From contig NZ_JBFRFB010000005.1 of assembly GCF_052114605.1 (NCBI RefSeq), positions 248,001 through 312,000 of the forward strand: a stretch of DNA of 64,000 nucleotides, given 5' to 3'. Origin of the DNA: Microvirga sp052114605. GTDB taxonomy: Bacteria > Pseudomonadota > Alphaproteobacteria > Rhizobiales > Beijerinckiaceae. Below, piece after piece: positions 29,478 to 37,974 of the stretch; within the stretch, counting starts at the first letter, position 1; each line of letters starts with the position of its first letter. Position numbers and translations under genes: made by a program. The notes beneath the pieces were generated by a model that was not told where the DNA came from, searched no databases, and worked only from the letters and a program-made list of their open reading frames with translations.

Positions 29478-30416
29478 TCAGGCCTTGCGCTCAGAGAGCG
29501 TGAACCAGCCGATGCCGAGGATGACGAGGGCAGCCCCCACCCAATCCATGCCGGTCACCGCATCGCCAAGGATCGCCATGGCGAGAATGATGGTGACGAC
29601 CGGGCTCAGCATGCCGATTGTTGCATTGGCCTGGGCGGTGATCTGCTTGAGCGCTGCGCTTAAGAAAAACGACGGCAGCACGGTCGCGCCGAAGGCGAGG
29701 GCGAGCCCCAGGCCCCACAGGCTCGGCGAGACGAAGATCGCCTGGACGGGATGGGTGATGAGGAATTGCAAGATCACGGCAACGCCCGCCGAACCCATGG
29801 CGATGCAGGTGAAAAGCTGCGGCCCGACTCGCATGATCAGGGGCTTCGCGAAAAGCTGGTAGAGCGCGAAGGTTACGGCGGCGGTCAGCACATAGAGCGC
29901 GCCGGTCACGGTGCTCATGCCGGAGGCGGAGAGGTTTTGTGCAAAGAGAAGGGCGAGGCCCGCATAGCTCACCGCGAAGGCCACGAGCGCCTTGGGCCGA
30001 ATGGGCTGGCAGAAGAAAGCCGCGCCGAACAGAACCACGAAAAGTGGATAGGTGAACAGGATCAGCCGTTCGTAATGGGCGGAGATATATTCGAGCCCCT
30101 TGAAGTCGAGATAGCTCGAAATCCAGTAGCCCAGGACACCGACGGCGATCATGCGCAGCCAGAGCTGCCGGTCCGGCAGTTCCTCGCCGCTTTGCTTCAT
30201 GGTCCTGAAGGCATGAATGCCGATGACCAGGTAGAAGGGCAGGGCGAGGATCATGCGCAGCGCCAAGGTCGTTTCCGCGTCGAGGCCCTGCGCATAGGCG
30301 AGCTTGATCAGGATGCCCTTGGTGGCGAACAGCGTGGCCCCGGCCGCCGCCATGACATAGCCCATATAAGGGCGCTTGGCGGCTGCGGTCGTGGTCTCGA
30401 CGGATGAGGCGGTCAT
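29478..30416 (-). CDS. DMT-superfamily permease (EamA domains)
   Basis: The 312-aa membrane protein has ten predicted helices in two EamA repeats (residues about 20-150 and 165-305). The first helix contains GATLFATKGILIKLAY, typical of drug/metabolite transporters. Substrate cannot be predicted. ATG 30416 is chosen because the longer frame adds a non-hydrophobic, non-conserved N-terminus. It stands alone, divergent from the PPOX flavoprotein gene. Confidence 0.82.
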   Translation of the reverse strand: MTASSVETTTAAAKRPYMGYVMAAAGATLFATKGILIKLAYAQGLDAETTLALRMILALPFYLVIGIHAFRTMKQSGEELPDRQLWLRMIAVGVLGYWISSYLDFKGLEYISAHYERLILFTYPLFVVLFGAAFFCQPIRPKALVAFAVSYAGLALLFAQNLSASGMSTVTGALYVLTAAVTFALYQLFAKPLIMRVGPQLFTCIAMGSAGVAVILQFLITHPVQAIFVSPSLWGLGLALAFGATVLPSFFLSAALKQITAQANATIGMLSPVVTIILAMAILGDAVTGMDWVGAALVILGIGWFTLSERKA

Positions 30417-30550
30417 GGCGGGCGATCCTTGTCTCGACAGCCATTTCACACCCCTTTCCATGGCACAAGGTTGCAAGGCGCATCCCACCATTGCGGCGAG
30501 GGGCGGACGGGGTTATGCCGTATCGTCTCTAATCCTTGGGAGAGGCCTTC

Positions 30551-31165
30551 ATGCCGGCCACGATATCCAGCCTCGCTGAGCTCGAAGCGCTGTACGACCA
30601 GCCTGCCGAGGCCTCTCTCCTCAAGGAGATGGACCGCGTCATTCCCGAATACCGCGCACTGATCGAGGCGGCGCCCTTCGCGTCCCTGGCCACGCGCGGT
30701 CCGGAAGGGCTCGATTGCTCACCGCGCGGCGATGCGCCGGGCTTCGTGCGCGTGCAGGACGAGAAGACCCTGCTGCTGCCGGACCGGCGCGGCAACAACC
30801 GCCTCGATTCCCTGCGCAACATCGTGCGCGATCCGCAGGTGGCCCTGCTGTTCCTAATTCCCGGCATTGGCGAGACCCTGCGCGTGAACGGACGGGCCGT
30901 GATCAGCGTGGAGCCTGCCCTCCTCGAAAGTTTCGCGGTGGACGGCAAGGCGCCGAAATCCGTCATCGCGATCACGGTCGATGCAGTCTATTTCCAATGC
31001 GCCCGCGCCATCCTGCGCTCAGAGCTGTGGAACTCGCAGAAGCATGTGGCGCGAAGCACGCTTCCCAGCGCCGGGCAGATCCTTGCCGCCGTCACTGCCA
31101 ACCGGTTTGACGGCGAGACCTACGACAAGGGTCTGCCGGAGCGGCAGAAGACGACGCTCTACTGA
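30551..31165 (+). CDS. FMN-binding pyridoxamine 5'-phosphate oxidase-like protein (MSMEG_1061 type)
   Basis: The 204-aa protein has the split-barrel flavin fold: FASLATRGPEGLDCSPRGDAPG (first strands), LLLPDRRGNNRLDSLRNI (FMN phosphate contact) and LFLIPGIGETLRVNGRA. It resembles the uncharacterised PPOX subgroup named after Mycobacterium MSMEG_1061 rather than PdxH. GGAGAGG precedes ATG 30551. A redox or detoxification role is likely but unproven. Confidence 0.8.
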   Translation: MPATISSLAELEALYDQPAEASLLKEMDRVIPEYRALIEAAPFASLATRGPEGLDCSPRGDAPGFVRVQDEKTLLLPDRRGNNRLDSLRNIVRDPQVALLFLIPGIGETLRVNGRAVISVEPALLESFAVDGKAPKSVIAITVDAVYFQCARAILRSELWNSQKHVARSTLPSAGQILAAVTANRFDGETYDKGLPERQKTTLY

Positions 31166-31175
31166 AGCGCAGTTA

Positions 31176-31679
31176 TTATGACTTCGGCTGTTTTTCGAGT
31201 GCCTGGGCCGCCTGCAGATGGTTGTGCAGAGCAGGCAAGGTCTCTTTGGCATAGGCTGCCGCAGGGTCGTTCTGCTGCTTGGCTTCCTTCTCGTATTCCG
31301 CGATATCCTTCCTGTGATCAGTGACCGATTCCTTGATGAATTCGCGGTCGAAGGCGGCGCCTGAAAGCTTTGACAGCTTCTGGTAGGTTTCCTTCTGCTG
31401 CTTGCTGGGTTCAGTCGGCGGCGTCACGCTGAGCGAACTTGCCGCATTCATGGCCTTCTGGTTGGCCGCGGAATGATCGGTCTCGAGCTGGCGGCCGAAA
31501 TTCTTCACACCGTCGCTGCCGCCTTTCTGCTGCGCGAGCTGACCCACGGCAACTTCCGCGAGGTTTCCTTCGATGGCCTTCTTGATAAAGGCCTGGTTCG
31601 GCTGATCCTTGGCCATGGCGCAAGGTGCACCTGTGACGGCAGCGGCTAAGGTCAGGCTTAAGATGAGTGTCTTGGACAT
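31176..31679 (-). CDS. Exported DUF4142 protein
   Basis: The 167-aa protein has a signal peptide (residues 1-23, cleavage after AMA) and a helical DUF4142 domain with FIKKAIEGNLAEVAVGQLA, FGRQLETDHSAANQK and FDREFIKESVTDHRKDIAEYE. DUF4142 is a ferritin-like periplasmic family of unknown function, often induced by stress. ATG 31679 begins the signal peptide. It converges on the PPOX gene with a 10-bp gap and is divergent from the RidA-family gene. Confidence 0.85.
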   Translation of the reverse strand: MSKTLILSLTLAAAVTGAPCAMAKDQPNQAFIKKAIEGNLAEVAVGQLAQQKGGSDGVKNFGRQLETDHSAANQKAMNAASSLSVTPPTEPSKQQKETYQKLSKLSGAAFDREFIKESVTDHRKDIAEYEKEAKQQNDPAAAYAKETLPALHNHLQAAQALEKQPKS

Positions 31680-31866
31680 GATGCACCTCGTCCGAGCAGG
31701 TCGTTTTCGGGTACACATTACTGAATAGCGGTGAACGGCTAGGCGATGGCGCGGTTCCATGGCTGTTGAAGAGCCTTAAGGATCGAAGGAAGGCAGTCTC
31801 ATGGGCCTTTACGATGCGTCCTCAAACGGCCACAAGAACAGCCGCACCGATTGGAAGGAGACCATC

Positions 31867-32217
31867 ATGACCATTCAACGCATCAAGGCAGGACCGCGCA
31901 TGAGCGGTGCCGTCGTTCACGGCAACACTGTCTATCTCTCGGGCCAGGTCGCGAATCAAACCGCCGGCCAGAGCGTCGCCGAGCAGACGAAGGAAATTCT
32001 CTCGATCATCGACAGCCTGCTAGTTGAAGCAGGGACCGACAAGTCGAAGATCCTGATGACCAATATCTGGCTTACCGACATGAGCACGTTCCAGGAAATG
32101 AACGCCGTGTGGGATGCCTGGGTCTCCGTCGGCAATACGCCTGCCCGCGCGACCGTCGAGGCCAAGCTCGCAGCGCCTCAGTTCAAGGTCGAAATCGCCG
32201 TCATCGCGGCCAAATAA
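31867..32217 (+). CDS. RidA-family protein (Rid/YjgF)
   Basis: The 116-aa protein matches the Rid fold: GNTVYLSGQVA (residues 19-29), EQTKEILSIIDSLL and NTPARATVEAKLA, where the arginine that binds the substrate carboxylate is present. Canonical RidA hydrolyses reactive enamine/imine intermediates; subgroup (RidA versus Rid4-7) is uncertain. AAGGAGA precedes ATG 31867; the longer frame from 31801 is leader. Confidence 0.85.
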   Translation: MTIQRIKAGPRMSGAVVHGNTVYLSGQVANQTAGQSVAEQTKEILSIIDSLLVEAGTDKSKILMTNIWLTDMSTFQEMNAVWDAWVSVGNTPARATVEAKLAAPQFKVEIAVIAAK

Positions 32218-32220
32218 GAA

Positions 32221-32241
32221 AAGGGCCCCGAAGGGCCCTTT
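32221..32241 (+). terminator. Hairpin terminator between the RidA gene and the BA14K gene
   Basis: AAGGGCCC-CGAA-GGGCCCTT followed by a short T run. Because the arms end in AA/TT it could also act on the convergent minus-strand transcript. Confidence 0.65.
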
Positions 32242-32255
32242 AACTTCCAGTGCCT

Positions 32256-32708
32256 TTATGGGCAGGAGCGGCGGACGCCGTCATAGCCCATATAGGTGCC
32301 GGAGGCCGGATCGTACGAGCGGAAGCGCTGCGCGCAATAAGCCGTGGCACTGCCGCCGTAAGCCGGAGCGGCCTGGGCCTGAGAATTGGCGATGGCGCCG
32401 CCGATGATGGCGCCGGTGGCGAGGCCGATAGCGCCCGCTGCGGCAGCCGAACCGTAATCACGGCGGTAGTAACGACGCTCCACATAACGCGGGCCGCCGC
32501 GATAATAGCCGCGATTCACGTGACGCGGGCCACCGCGATAATAACGGCGGTATTGAACGTAATCGGATTTCACTTCGCCGGCCTGAACGGCGGCGACGAG
32601 GTTGCTCAGCCGTGTGGTCTGCTGCGCAGGAGCAGCGGAAGCGGGAGCCGAGAGAGCAAGGCCGCCGAGAGCGGCGGTTGCGGCAAGAGCCAGAAACGTC
32701 TTACGCAT
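32256..32708 (-). CDS. BA14K-family exported protein
   Basis: The 150-aa protein has a signal peptide (residues 1-25), a Tyr/Arg/Gly-rich region with repeated YYRGGPR units (about 53-85), a glycine-zipper-like hydrophobic stretch (AGAIGLATGAIIGGAIA, about 89-105) and the BA14K signature AYCAQRFRSYDPASGTYMG at the C-terminus. BA14K of Brucella is immunoreactive with lectin-like activity; the family is common in Rhizobiales envelopes. Function here is unknown. Confidence 0.85.
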   Translation of the reverse strand: MRKTFLALAATAALGGLALSAPASAAPAQQTTRLSNLVAAVQAGEVKSDYVQYRRYYRGGPRHVNRGYYRGGPRYVERRYYRRDYGSAAAAGAIGLATGAIIGGAIANSQAQAAPAYGGSATAYCAQRFRSYDPASGTYMGYDGVRRSCP

Positions 32709-32788
32709 GGGGTAACTCCTCCAGGGGATTCAAGCGTGTGAGGCGAACGCCTCACACCGGAAGACGTTCCGTTCTGCGGCTTTTTTGA

Positions 32789-33562
32789 CTATTTGCTTTC
32801 ACGCAAACGCGGGGCACCGGGCGAAACTGCGGCACGTTTGACAGCGCCGATCTTCGCGTCCTTCTCCAGCATCCGCAGCTGGCCTGTGGGGCACAGGTCG
32901 AGCACGGCACAGCGCTGGCAGGCCGGATTGCTGAAGAAGCAGCAGCGTTGGCCGTGCAGCATCATCACCTCGTGATGATCGTAAACCTGTTGCGCATCCC
33001 AATCCGGCGGTAAAAGTGCCGCCAGGGTCACATGCGACGGACCGACCGCGAGCGAGCGCGGAATGAGCCCCGTGCGCTGCGCCACCCTGTGATGGTGGCT
33101 GTCCACCGGCAGGGCCGCCTTGCGCAAAGTCGAAAAGGAGAGAACCGCCGCACTCGTTTTGGGGCCGATACCAGGAATGCTCTCAAGCCAGGCGCGTGCT
33201 TCCTGCACCGGCATGCCGTCGAGAAAATCGAGCGACAGCGATCCGTGCCGCTCCTGAACGACGCGCAGAACGAGTTGCAGGCGAGGGGCCTTCTGCTCGG
33301 GCCAGGTCACGCCCTGGATCGTGTCCTCAATCTCCTCGGTCGGCGCATCCATCAGCGCGGCCCAATCCCCGTAACGCGCCCGCAGCGCCTTGAAAGCACG
33401 CCCGGAATCCGCATTGCGCGTACGATGAGAGAGAAGCGAGGAGAGAAGTTCGCTTAAGGGATCGAGCCGATGGAAATAGGGAATCGGACAATCGTAGACC
33501 GCGCAGAGACGCTCATGAATGACGAGCGCCTTGTCCTTCAACTGCTGCAGGTCCGGATTCAT
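32789..33562 (-). CDS. Endonuclease III-like HhH-GPD DNA glycosylase with [4Fe-4S] cluster
   Basis: The 257-aa protein has the helix-hairpin-helix IPGIGPKTSAAVL with the lysine expected of a bifunctional glycosylase, the catalytic aspartate in LPVDSHHHR, and a C-terminal CX6CX2CX5C cluster motif (CFFSNPACQRC...C). It is more divergent than canonical Nth and is likely a second, paralogous endonuclease III. Substrate is not predictable. ATG 33562 is taken as start. It probably acts in base excision repair. Confidence 0.85.
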   Translation of the reverse strand: MNPDLQQLKDKALVIHERLCAVYDCPIPYFHRLDPLSELLSSLLSHRTRNADSGRAFKALRARYGDWAALMDAPTEEIEDTIQGVTWPEQKAPRLQLVLRVVQERHGSLSLDFLDGMPVQEARAWLESIPGIGPKTSAAVLSFSTLRKAALPVDSHHHRVAQRTGLIPRSLAVGPSHVTLAALLPPDWDAQQVYDHHEVMMLHGQRCCFFSNPACQRCAVLDLCPTGQLRMLEKDAKIGAVKRAAVSPGAPRLRESK

Positions 33563-33659
33563 GGACACTCAAGTCGGATGCCGACTCGGTGGTTCCCTTC
33601 GCTGACTCAAATCACACTGCCCTCATCCTGAAAGGATACTCGTTAAGCGCCGTTCTGTT

Positions 33660-33906
33660 CCCTCCCCCTTGCGGGGAGGGCCAGGGTGGGGTGGTGCGAC
33701 CGGGTGAGCGATCAAACCCGTCCATACTGACGTCATCACCGGCCTTGTGCCGGTGATCCCGGTGCATTGAAACGCCGCGCCTTTCCAATCGGGATGGCCG
33801 GCACAAGGCCGGCCATGACATTGTAGGACTGTTGTGCTGTCTGGATGGCGCGAAACACTATGACTTTACGACCCCAATCTTACCCCTCCCCGCAAGGGAG
33901 AGGGGA
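33660..33906. repeat. Composite intergenic repeat, copy 1
   Basis: This fills most of the 372-bp gap before hslU. It consists of a CCCTCCCC/GGGGAGGG hairpin (33660), a paired core of ATCACCGGC-N5-GCCGGTGAT (33735-33757) and ATGGCCGGC-N5-GCCGGCCAT (33794-33816), a conserved tail GTAGGACTGTTGTGCTGTCT (33823 onward) and a closing CCCCTCCCC...GGGAGAGGGG hairpin. A second copy lies at 36921-37168 and an inverted core at 50611-50692. No ORF is supported. Confidence 0.85.
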
Positions 33907-33934
33907 ACACGTCCGGCTATCCAAGCGTGTGCAC

Positions 33935-35245
33935 TTACAGAATAAACCGGCTCAGGTCCGTATTCTTCGCCAGGCTCTCCACCTCGCCGCGCACATAAGC
34001 CGCGTCGATAGTCACCGTCTCGCCGGAGCGGTCGGGCGCCGTGAAGGACACGTCGTCGAGCACGCGTTCCAACACCGTCTGCAAGCGGCGTGCGCCGATA
34101 TTCTCGACCGTGTTGTTCACCTCGACCGCCACCTGCGCCAGCGCATCGATGGCATCGTCGGAAAACACAAGCTCCACGCCTTCCGTTTTCATCAACGCGA
34201 CGGATTGCTTGATGAGGCTCGCTTCCGTCTCGGTGAGGATGCGGCGGAAATCCTCGACGGTGAGCGGTGAGAGTTCGACGCGGATCGGCAAGCGTCCCTG
34301 CAATTCCGGCAGCAGGTCCGACGGCTTCGATACATGGAACGCGCCGGATGCGATGAAGAGGATATGGTCCGTCTTCACCGGCCCGTATTTCGTGGACACG
34401 GTGGTGCCTTCGATCAGCGGCAGAAGATCGCGCTGCACACCTTCGCGCGATACGTCGGCGCCGGAACGGCCTTCGCGACCGGCGATCTTGTCTATCTCAT
34501 CGAGGAAGACGATGCCGTTGTTCTCCACCTGGCGGAGCGCCTCCTGCACGATGGCGTCCTGATCGATCATCTTGTCGGCTTCTTCCGTCACCAGGGGCTC
34601 ATAGGCTTCCTGCACCGTGGTGCGGCGCGTCTTGCGCTGGCCGCCGAAAGCCTTGCCGAACATGTCTGAGAGATTGATTGCGCCCATCGATGCGCCCGGC
34701 ATGCCGGGGATCTCGAACATAGGCATGCCGCCACCGCCAGATTGCTGCAGCTCGATCTCGATTTCCTTGTCGTCGAGTTCGTTGGCGCGCAATTTCTTGC
34801 GGAAGGAATCACGCGTGGCGACGCTGGCTGTGGAGCCGACGAGTGCATCGAGCACGCGCTCTTCCGCCGCGATATGCGCCTTCGCCTGAACCTGCTTGCG
34901 GCGCTCCTCCTTCACGAGGCCGATACCGATCTCCACGAGGTCGCGCACGATCTGCTCCACGTCGCGGCCGACATAGCCCACTTCCGTGAATTTCGTCGCC
35001 TCGATCTTGATGAACGGCGCGCCGGCGAGCTTGGCGAGACGACGGGAAATCTCCGTCTTGCCGCAGCCGGTGGGGCCGATCATCAGAATGTTTTTCGGCG
35101 CCACCTCTTCACGTAAGCTACCTTCGAGCTGCTGCCTGCGCCAGCGATTGCGCAGGGCAATGGCGACGGCGCGCTTCGCGTCGTTCTGGCCGACGATGTA
35201 GCGGTCGAGTTCGGAAACGATTTCGCGGGGGGAGAAGGTGGTCAT
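33935..35245 (-). CDS. hslU: HslU, ATPase subunit of the HslUV protease
   Basis: The 436-aa AAA+ unfoldase has Walker A GPTGCGKTEISRRLA near residue 58, an I-domain (about 110-240), Walker B GIVFLDEIDKIAGR, and ends in SRFIL, the C-terminal tail that docks into HslV. It unfolds substrates for the HslV peptidase in the cytoplasm. The start overlaps the hslV stop by four bases (ATGA), so the two form an operon with hslV first. Confidence 0.97.
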   Translation of the reverse strand: MTTFSPREIVSELDRYIVGQNDAKRAVAIALRNRWRRQQLEGSLREEVAPKNILMIGPTGCGKTEISRRLAKLAGAPFIKIEATKFTEVGYVGRDVEQIVRDLVEIGIGLVKEERRKQVQAKAHIAAEERVLDALVGSTASVATRDSFRKKLRANELDDKEIEIELQQSGGGGMPMFEIPGMPGASMGAINLSDMFGKAFGGQRKTRRTTVQEAYEPLVTEEADKMIDQDAIVQEALRQVENNGIVFLDEIDKIAGREGRSGADVSREGVQRDLLPLIEGTTVSTKYGPVKTDHILFIASGAFHVSKPSDLLPELQGRLPIRVELSPLTVEDFRRILTETEASLIKQSVALMKTEGVELVFSDDAIDALAQVAVEVNNTVENIGARRLQTVLERVLDDVSFTAPDRSGETVTIDAAYVRGEVESLAKNTDLSRFIL

Positions 35246-35796
35246 TCGGTGTCCAAAGTCTCAATGACGATATTCGAGTTCGTATAAACGCAGATATCGG
35301 CGGCGATGTTGAGTGAACGGCGTACGATGGCCTCCGCATCCATGTCGGAATCCGCCAGCGCGCGTGCGGCGGCGAGCGCGTAATTGCCGCCCGAACCGAT
35401 GGCCATGATTCCGTTTTCCGGCTCCAGCACATCGCCGGCACCGGAGAGCAGCAGACCCACCTCCTTGTCGGCAACCAGCATCATCGCTTCGAGACGGCGG
35501 AGATATCGGTCCGTACGCCAATCCTTCGTCAGTTCGACGCAGGCGCGGGTGAGCTGGCCGGGATATTGCTCGAGCTTCGCCTCCAGACGCTCGAAGAGCG
35601 TGAAGGCATCCGCCGTGGAACCGGCAAAGCCGCCGATCACGCCGCTCTTGGCGAGACGGCGCACCTTTCGCGCATTGCCCTTCACCACCGTCTGGCCGAG
35701 GCTGACCTGGCCGTCGCCGCCGATGACGACGCGGTCGCCTTTGCGGACCATGAGGATCGTGGTGGCATGCATGCGGGGGGTGTTGTCTTCGGACAA
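35242..35796 (-). CDS. hslV: HslV, peptidase subunit of the HslUV protease
   Basis: The 184-aa proteasome-like peptidase contains MHATTILMVRKGDRVVIGGDGQ; after processing, the first threonine of ATT is the nucleophile. Other family motifs are GGFAGSTADAFTLFERLE and GIMAIGSGGNYALAAARAL. The likely start is TTG 35796, ten bases after GGAG; the internal ATG at 35772 has no ribosome site. Upstream of it, the divergent ArsR gene has its own operators. Confidence 0.95.
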   Translation of the reverse strand: MSEDNTPRMHATTILMVRKGDRVVIGGDGQVSLGQTVVKGNARKVRRLAKSGVIGGFAGSTADAFTLFERLEAKLEQYPGQLTRACVELTKDWRTDRYLRRLEAMMLVADKEVGLLLSGAGDVLEPENGIMAIGSGGNYALAAARALADSDMDAEAIVRRSLNIAADICVYTNSNIVIETLDTE

Positions 35797-35945
35797 GGGG
35801 GCGAACTCCGGCGCGCAGGAACGTGAGGCGGCTAAAGCCGCTCGCCCCTGACTTAATCACTCGGCCACCGAAAGCAACGCGGTGCTTCATTGTGTTCTGC
35901 ATTGAAAGCCAAGCGCCGCCTCGGCTTGGGGCCTCACGAATTTAT

Positions 35946-36003
35946 TCAACCATTCGGTTGACTAATTATATGTCGCCCCATATATTCAACTACATGGTTG
36001 AAT
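35946..36003 (+). promoter_or_regulatory. Two inverted repeats at the ArsR promoter and start codon
   Basis: TCAACC-ATTC-GGTTGA (35946-35961) and ATTCAAC-TACATG-GTTGAAT (35984-36003) share the core TTCAAC/GTTGAA; the second spans the ATG of the ArsR gene. This is a classic layout for autorepression by a dimeric winged-helix regulator. Binding is inferred. Confidence 0.65.
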
Positions 36004-36359
36004 TACACACATCCCAACTCGACACAGTCTTCCACGCCCTCGGCGACACCACGCGGCGGAGCATGTTGCGAGAGCTTGCCGGTGGCGCGCGAACCGTGAG
36101 CCAGCTCGCGGAGCCCTTCGCGATCTCGCTGGCGGCGGCCTCCAAGCATATCAAAGCGCTGGAGCATGCCGGGCTGATCCGCCGCGAGATCCAGGGCCGC
36201 ACCCATCTGTGCCACCTCGATCCAGGGCCGCTCGCCAGCGCCCATGAGTGGCTTGGCATCTACGAACGCTTCTGGACCGACCGTCTGGATGCCCTCGATC
36301 AACTCCTCCGTGAGGAGGATGCCCGCGAAACCCCACCTGCCAAAGGAGACGATTCATGA
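35994..36359 (+). CDS. ArsR-family winged-helix repressor
   Basis: The 121-aa protein has the ArsR helix-turn-helix (FHALGDTTRRSMLRELA, then AISLAAASKHIKALEHAGLI). It lacks the CxC metal site of arsenic sensors, so it belongs to the SdpR-like non-metal group. Start ATG 35994 lies within the second inverted repeat. The stop overlaps the SRPBCC gene by ATGA; ArsR/AHSA1 pairs of this kind are widespread and usually self-regulated. Confidence 0.88.
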   Translation: MVELHTSQLDTVFHALGDTTRRSMLRELAGGARTVSQLAEPFAISLAAASKHIKALEHAGLIRREIQGRTHLCHLDPGPLASAHEWLGIYERFWTDRLDALDQLLREEDARETPPAKGDDS

Positions 36360-36889
36360 ACGACCTCGCGACACTGGACCGCTACGGCACATTGACCGAA
36401 CCCGCGACGCTCAAGATCCAGCGCATCCTGCCGGGTCCTGTCGAGCGGATCTGGGATTATCTGACCAAGAGCGACCTGCGCCGCCAATGGCTGGCCGCCG
36501 GCGAGATGGAATTGAAAGTGGGGGCGCCTTTCGAACTCGTCTGGCGCAACGACGAACTCTCCAACCCGCCCGGCCGCAGGCCCGACGGTTTCGCGGAAGA
36601 GCAGCGGATGGAGAGCCGCATCACCGAACTCGATCCGCCGCACAAAATCGGCTTCACCTGGGTCGGTAGCGGCGATGTGACCATCGAGCTGGAACCCTTG
36701 GGCACGAAGGTTCTGCTCACGATCATCCACCGCTGCCTGCCGGACCGCCAGACCCTACTGATGGTCAGCGCCGGATGGCATGCGCATCTCGATGCTCTCA
36801 CTGCGCGCGCTTCGGGCCAGGACGTCGGCTTGTTCTGGGACGCCTGGCTCCGCCTGCGGGAGGAATATGACCAACGGCTTCCTGGCTGA
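36356..36889 (+). CDS. SRPBCC-domain protein (AHSA1/activator-of-Hsp90 type)
   Basis: The 177-aa protein has a START-like fold with LPGPVERIWDYLTKSDLRRQW (residues 24-44), FELVWRNDEL and VTIELEPLGTKVLLTIIHRCL. Bacterial members bind hydrophobic ligands but are mostly uncharacterised; the Hsp90 name comes from the eukaryotic homologue. It is translationally coupled to the ArsR gene and is probably the regulated effector. Confidence 0.85.
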   Translation: MNDLATLDRYGTLTEPATLKIQRILPGPVERIWDYLTKSDLRRQWLAAGEMELKVGAPFELVWRNDELSNPPGRRPDGFAEEQRMESRITELDPPHKIGFTWVGSGDVTIELEPLGTKVLLTIIHRCLPDRQTLLMVSAGWHAHLDALTARASGQDVGLFWDAWLRLREEYDQRLPG

Positions 36890-36920
36890 AGGTCTGTTTC
36901 GCAAAGCTCCCCCCTCTTTT

Positions 36921-37168
36921 CCCTCCCCCTTGCGGGGAGGGTCAGGGTGGGGGTGGTTTGACTGGGCGAGAGAAAAAACCAGATTACTTCCACGTCATCA
37001 CCGGCATTGTGCCGGTGATCCCGATTGTGTCGAGCGCGGCGCTTTTCCCATCGGGATGGCCGACGCGAGGCGGCCATGACATCGTAGGACTGTTGTGCTG
37101 TCTGGATGGCGCGAAGCACTTTGACTTTCCGACCCCCGCCCTCGATCCCTCCTAGCAAGGGGGAGGGA
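36921..37168. repeat. Composite intergenic repeat, copy 2
   Basis: This lies in the 428-bp gap between the SRPBCC gene and hisB. It has the same order of parts as the copy at 33660: CCCTCCCC/GGGGAGGG hairpin, ATCACCGGC-N5-GCCGGTGAT (36997-37019), a partly decayed second palindrome (37056-37078), the tail GTAGGACTGTTGTGCTGTCT (37084 onward) and a closing GGGGGAGGG segment. No ORF is supported in the gap; the hisB promoter is presumably in its last 150 bp. Confidence 0.85.
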
Positions 37169-37317
37169 AGCACTCACCAGGTCTGTCATAAGGCTTCTCA
37201 TCCCTGCGGAGCCATCGGGGGAACGAAAACAGGACGCTTCCATGCATGACGAGCGGGTGGCCTTTTCCCGTGCATCTTGTTAGAACGCCCTCATCTCACT
37301 CTCCGCAAAGGACTTTC

Positions 37318-37908
37318 ATGATGCGCTCCGCGAGCGTCAGCCGCCGCACCGCCGAGACCGATGTGGCCGTGTCGATTGCCCTCGACGGCACCGGCAAGGC
37401 CGAGATCTCCACCGGGGTCGGCTTTCTGGACCATATGCTCGAACTCTTTGCCCGCCACGGTCTCTTCGACCTGACCGTGAAGGTGACGGGCGACCTGCAC
37501 GTGGACCAGCATCATACGACCGAGGATACGGGCATCGCTCTGGGTCAGGCTATCCTGAAGGCGCTTGGCGATAAAAAGGGCATCACCCGCTATGCGGACA
37601 TCCATCTGCCGATGGATGAGACGCTGACGCGCGTTGCGCTGGACATTTCCGGCCGTCCCTTCCTCGTGTTCCGCACCTCCTTCCCGACGGAGAAGATCGG
37701 CGCTTTCGATACCGAGCTGGTGCGCGAGTTCTTCCAGGCCTTCGCCATCCAGGCGGGGCTGACGCTCCATGTGGAAACCCTCTACGGGGAGAACAGCCAC
37801 CACATCGCGGAAAGCTGCTATAAGGGATTGGCACGGGCCTTGCGTCAGGCGGTTGCGGTGGATCCGCGGGAAGAGGGACGCGTTCCCTCCACCAAGGGTA
37901 CGCTCTAA
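37318..37908 (+). CDS. hisB: Imidazoleglycerol-phosphate dehydratase HisB
   Basis: The 196-aa single-domain enzyme catalyses the sixth step of histidine synthesis. Metal-binding motifs GFLDHMLELFARHG, DQHHTTEDTGIALG and ENSHHIAESCYKGLARALR are complete. It lacks the phosphatase domain of enterobacterial HisB, as usual outside that group. The AAGGA site favours ATG 37318 over ATG 37321. It opens a his cluster continuing to hisE. Confidence 0.96.
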   Translation: MMRSASVSRRTAETDVAVSIALDGTGKAEISTGVGFLDHMLELFARHGLFDLTVKVTGDLHVDQHHTTEDTGIALGQAILKALGDKKGITRYADIHLPMDETLTRVALDISGRPFLVFRTSFPTEKIGAFDTELVREFFQAFAIQAGLTLHVETLYGENSHHIAESCYKGLARALRQAVAVDPREEGRVPSTKGTL

Positions 37909-37974
37909 TTTTAATGACGCCTGTCCGGACGGATTAAGTCTTCACCTCACCGGATGGCCTGAGGAAACGACGCC

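Noticed and set aside
33563..33934. A small gene in the gap before hslU
   Set aside because: Short open frames there are made of the palindromic repeat and have no ribosome site or conserved content.
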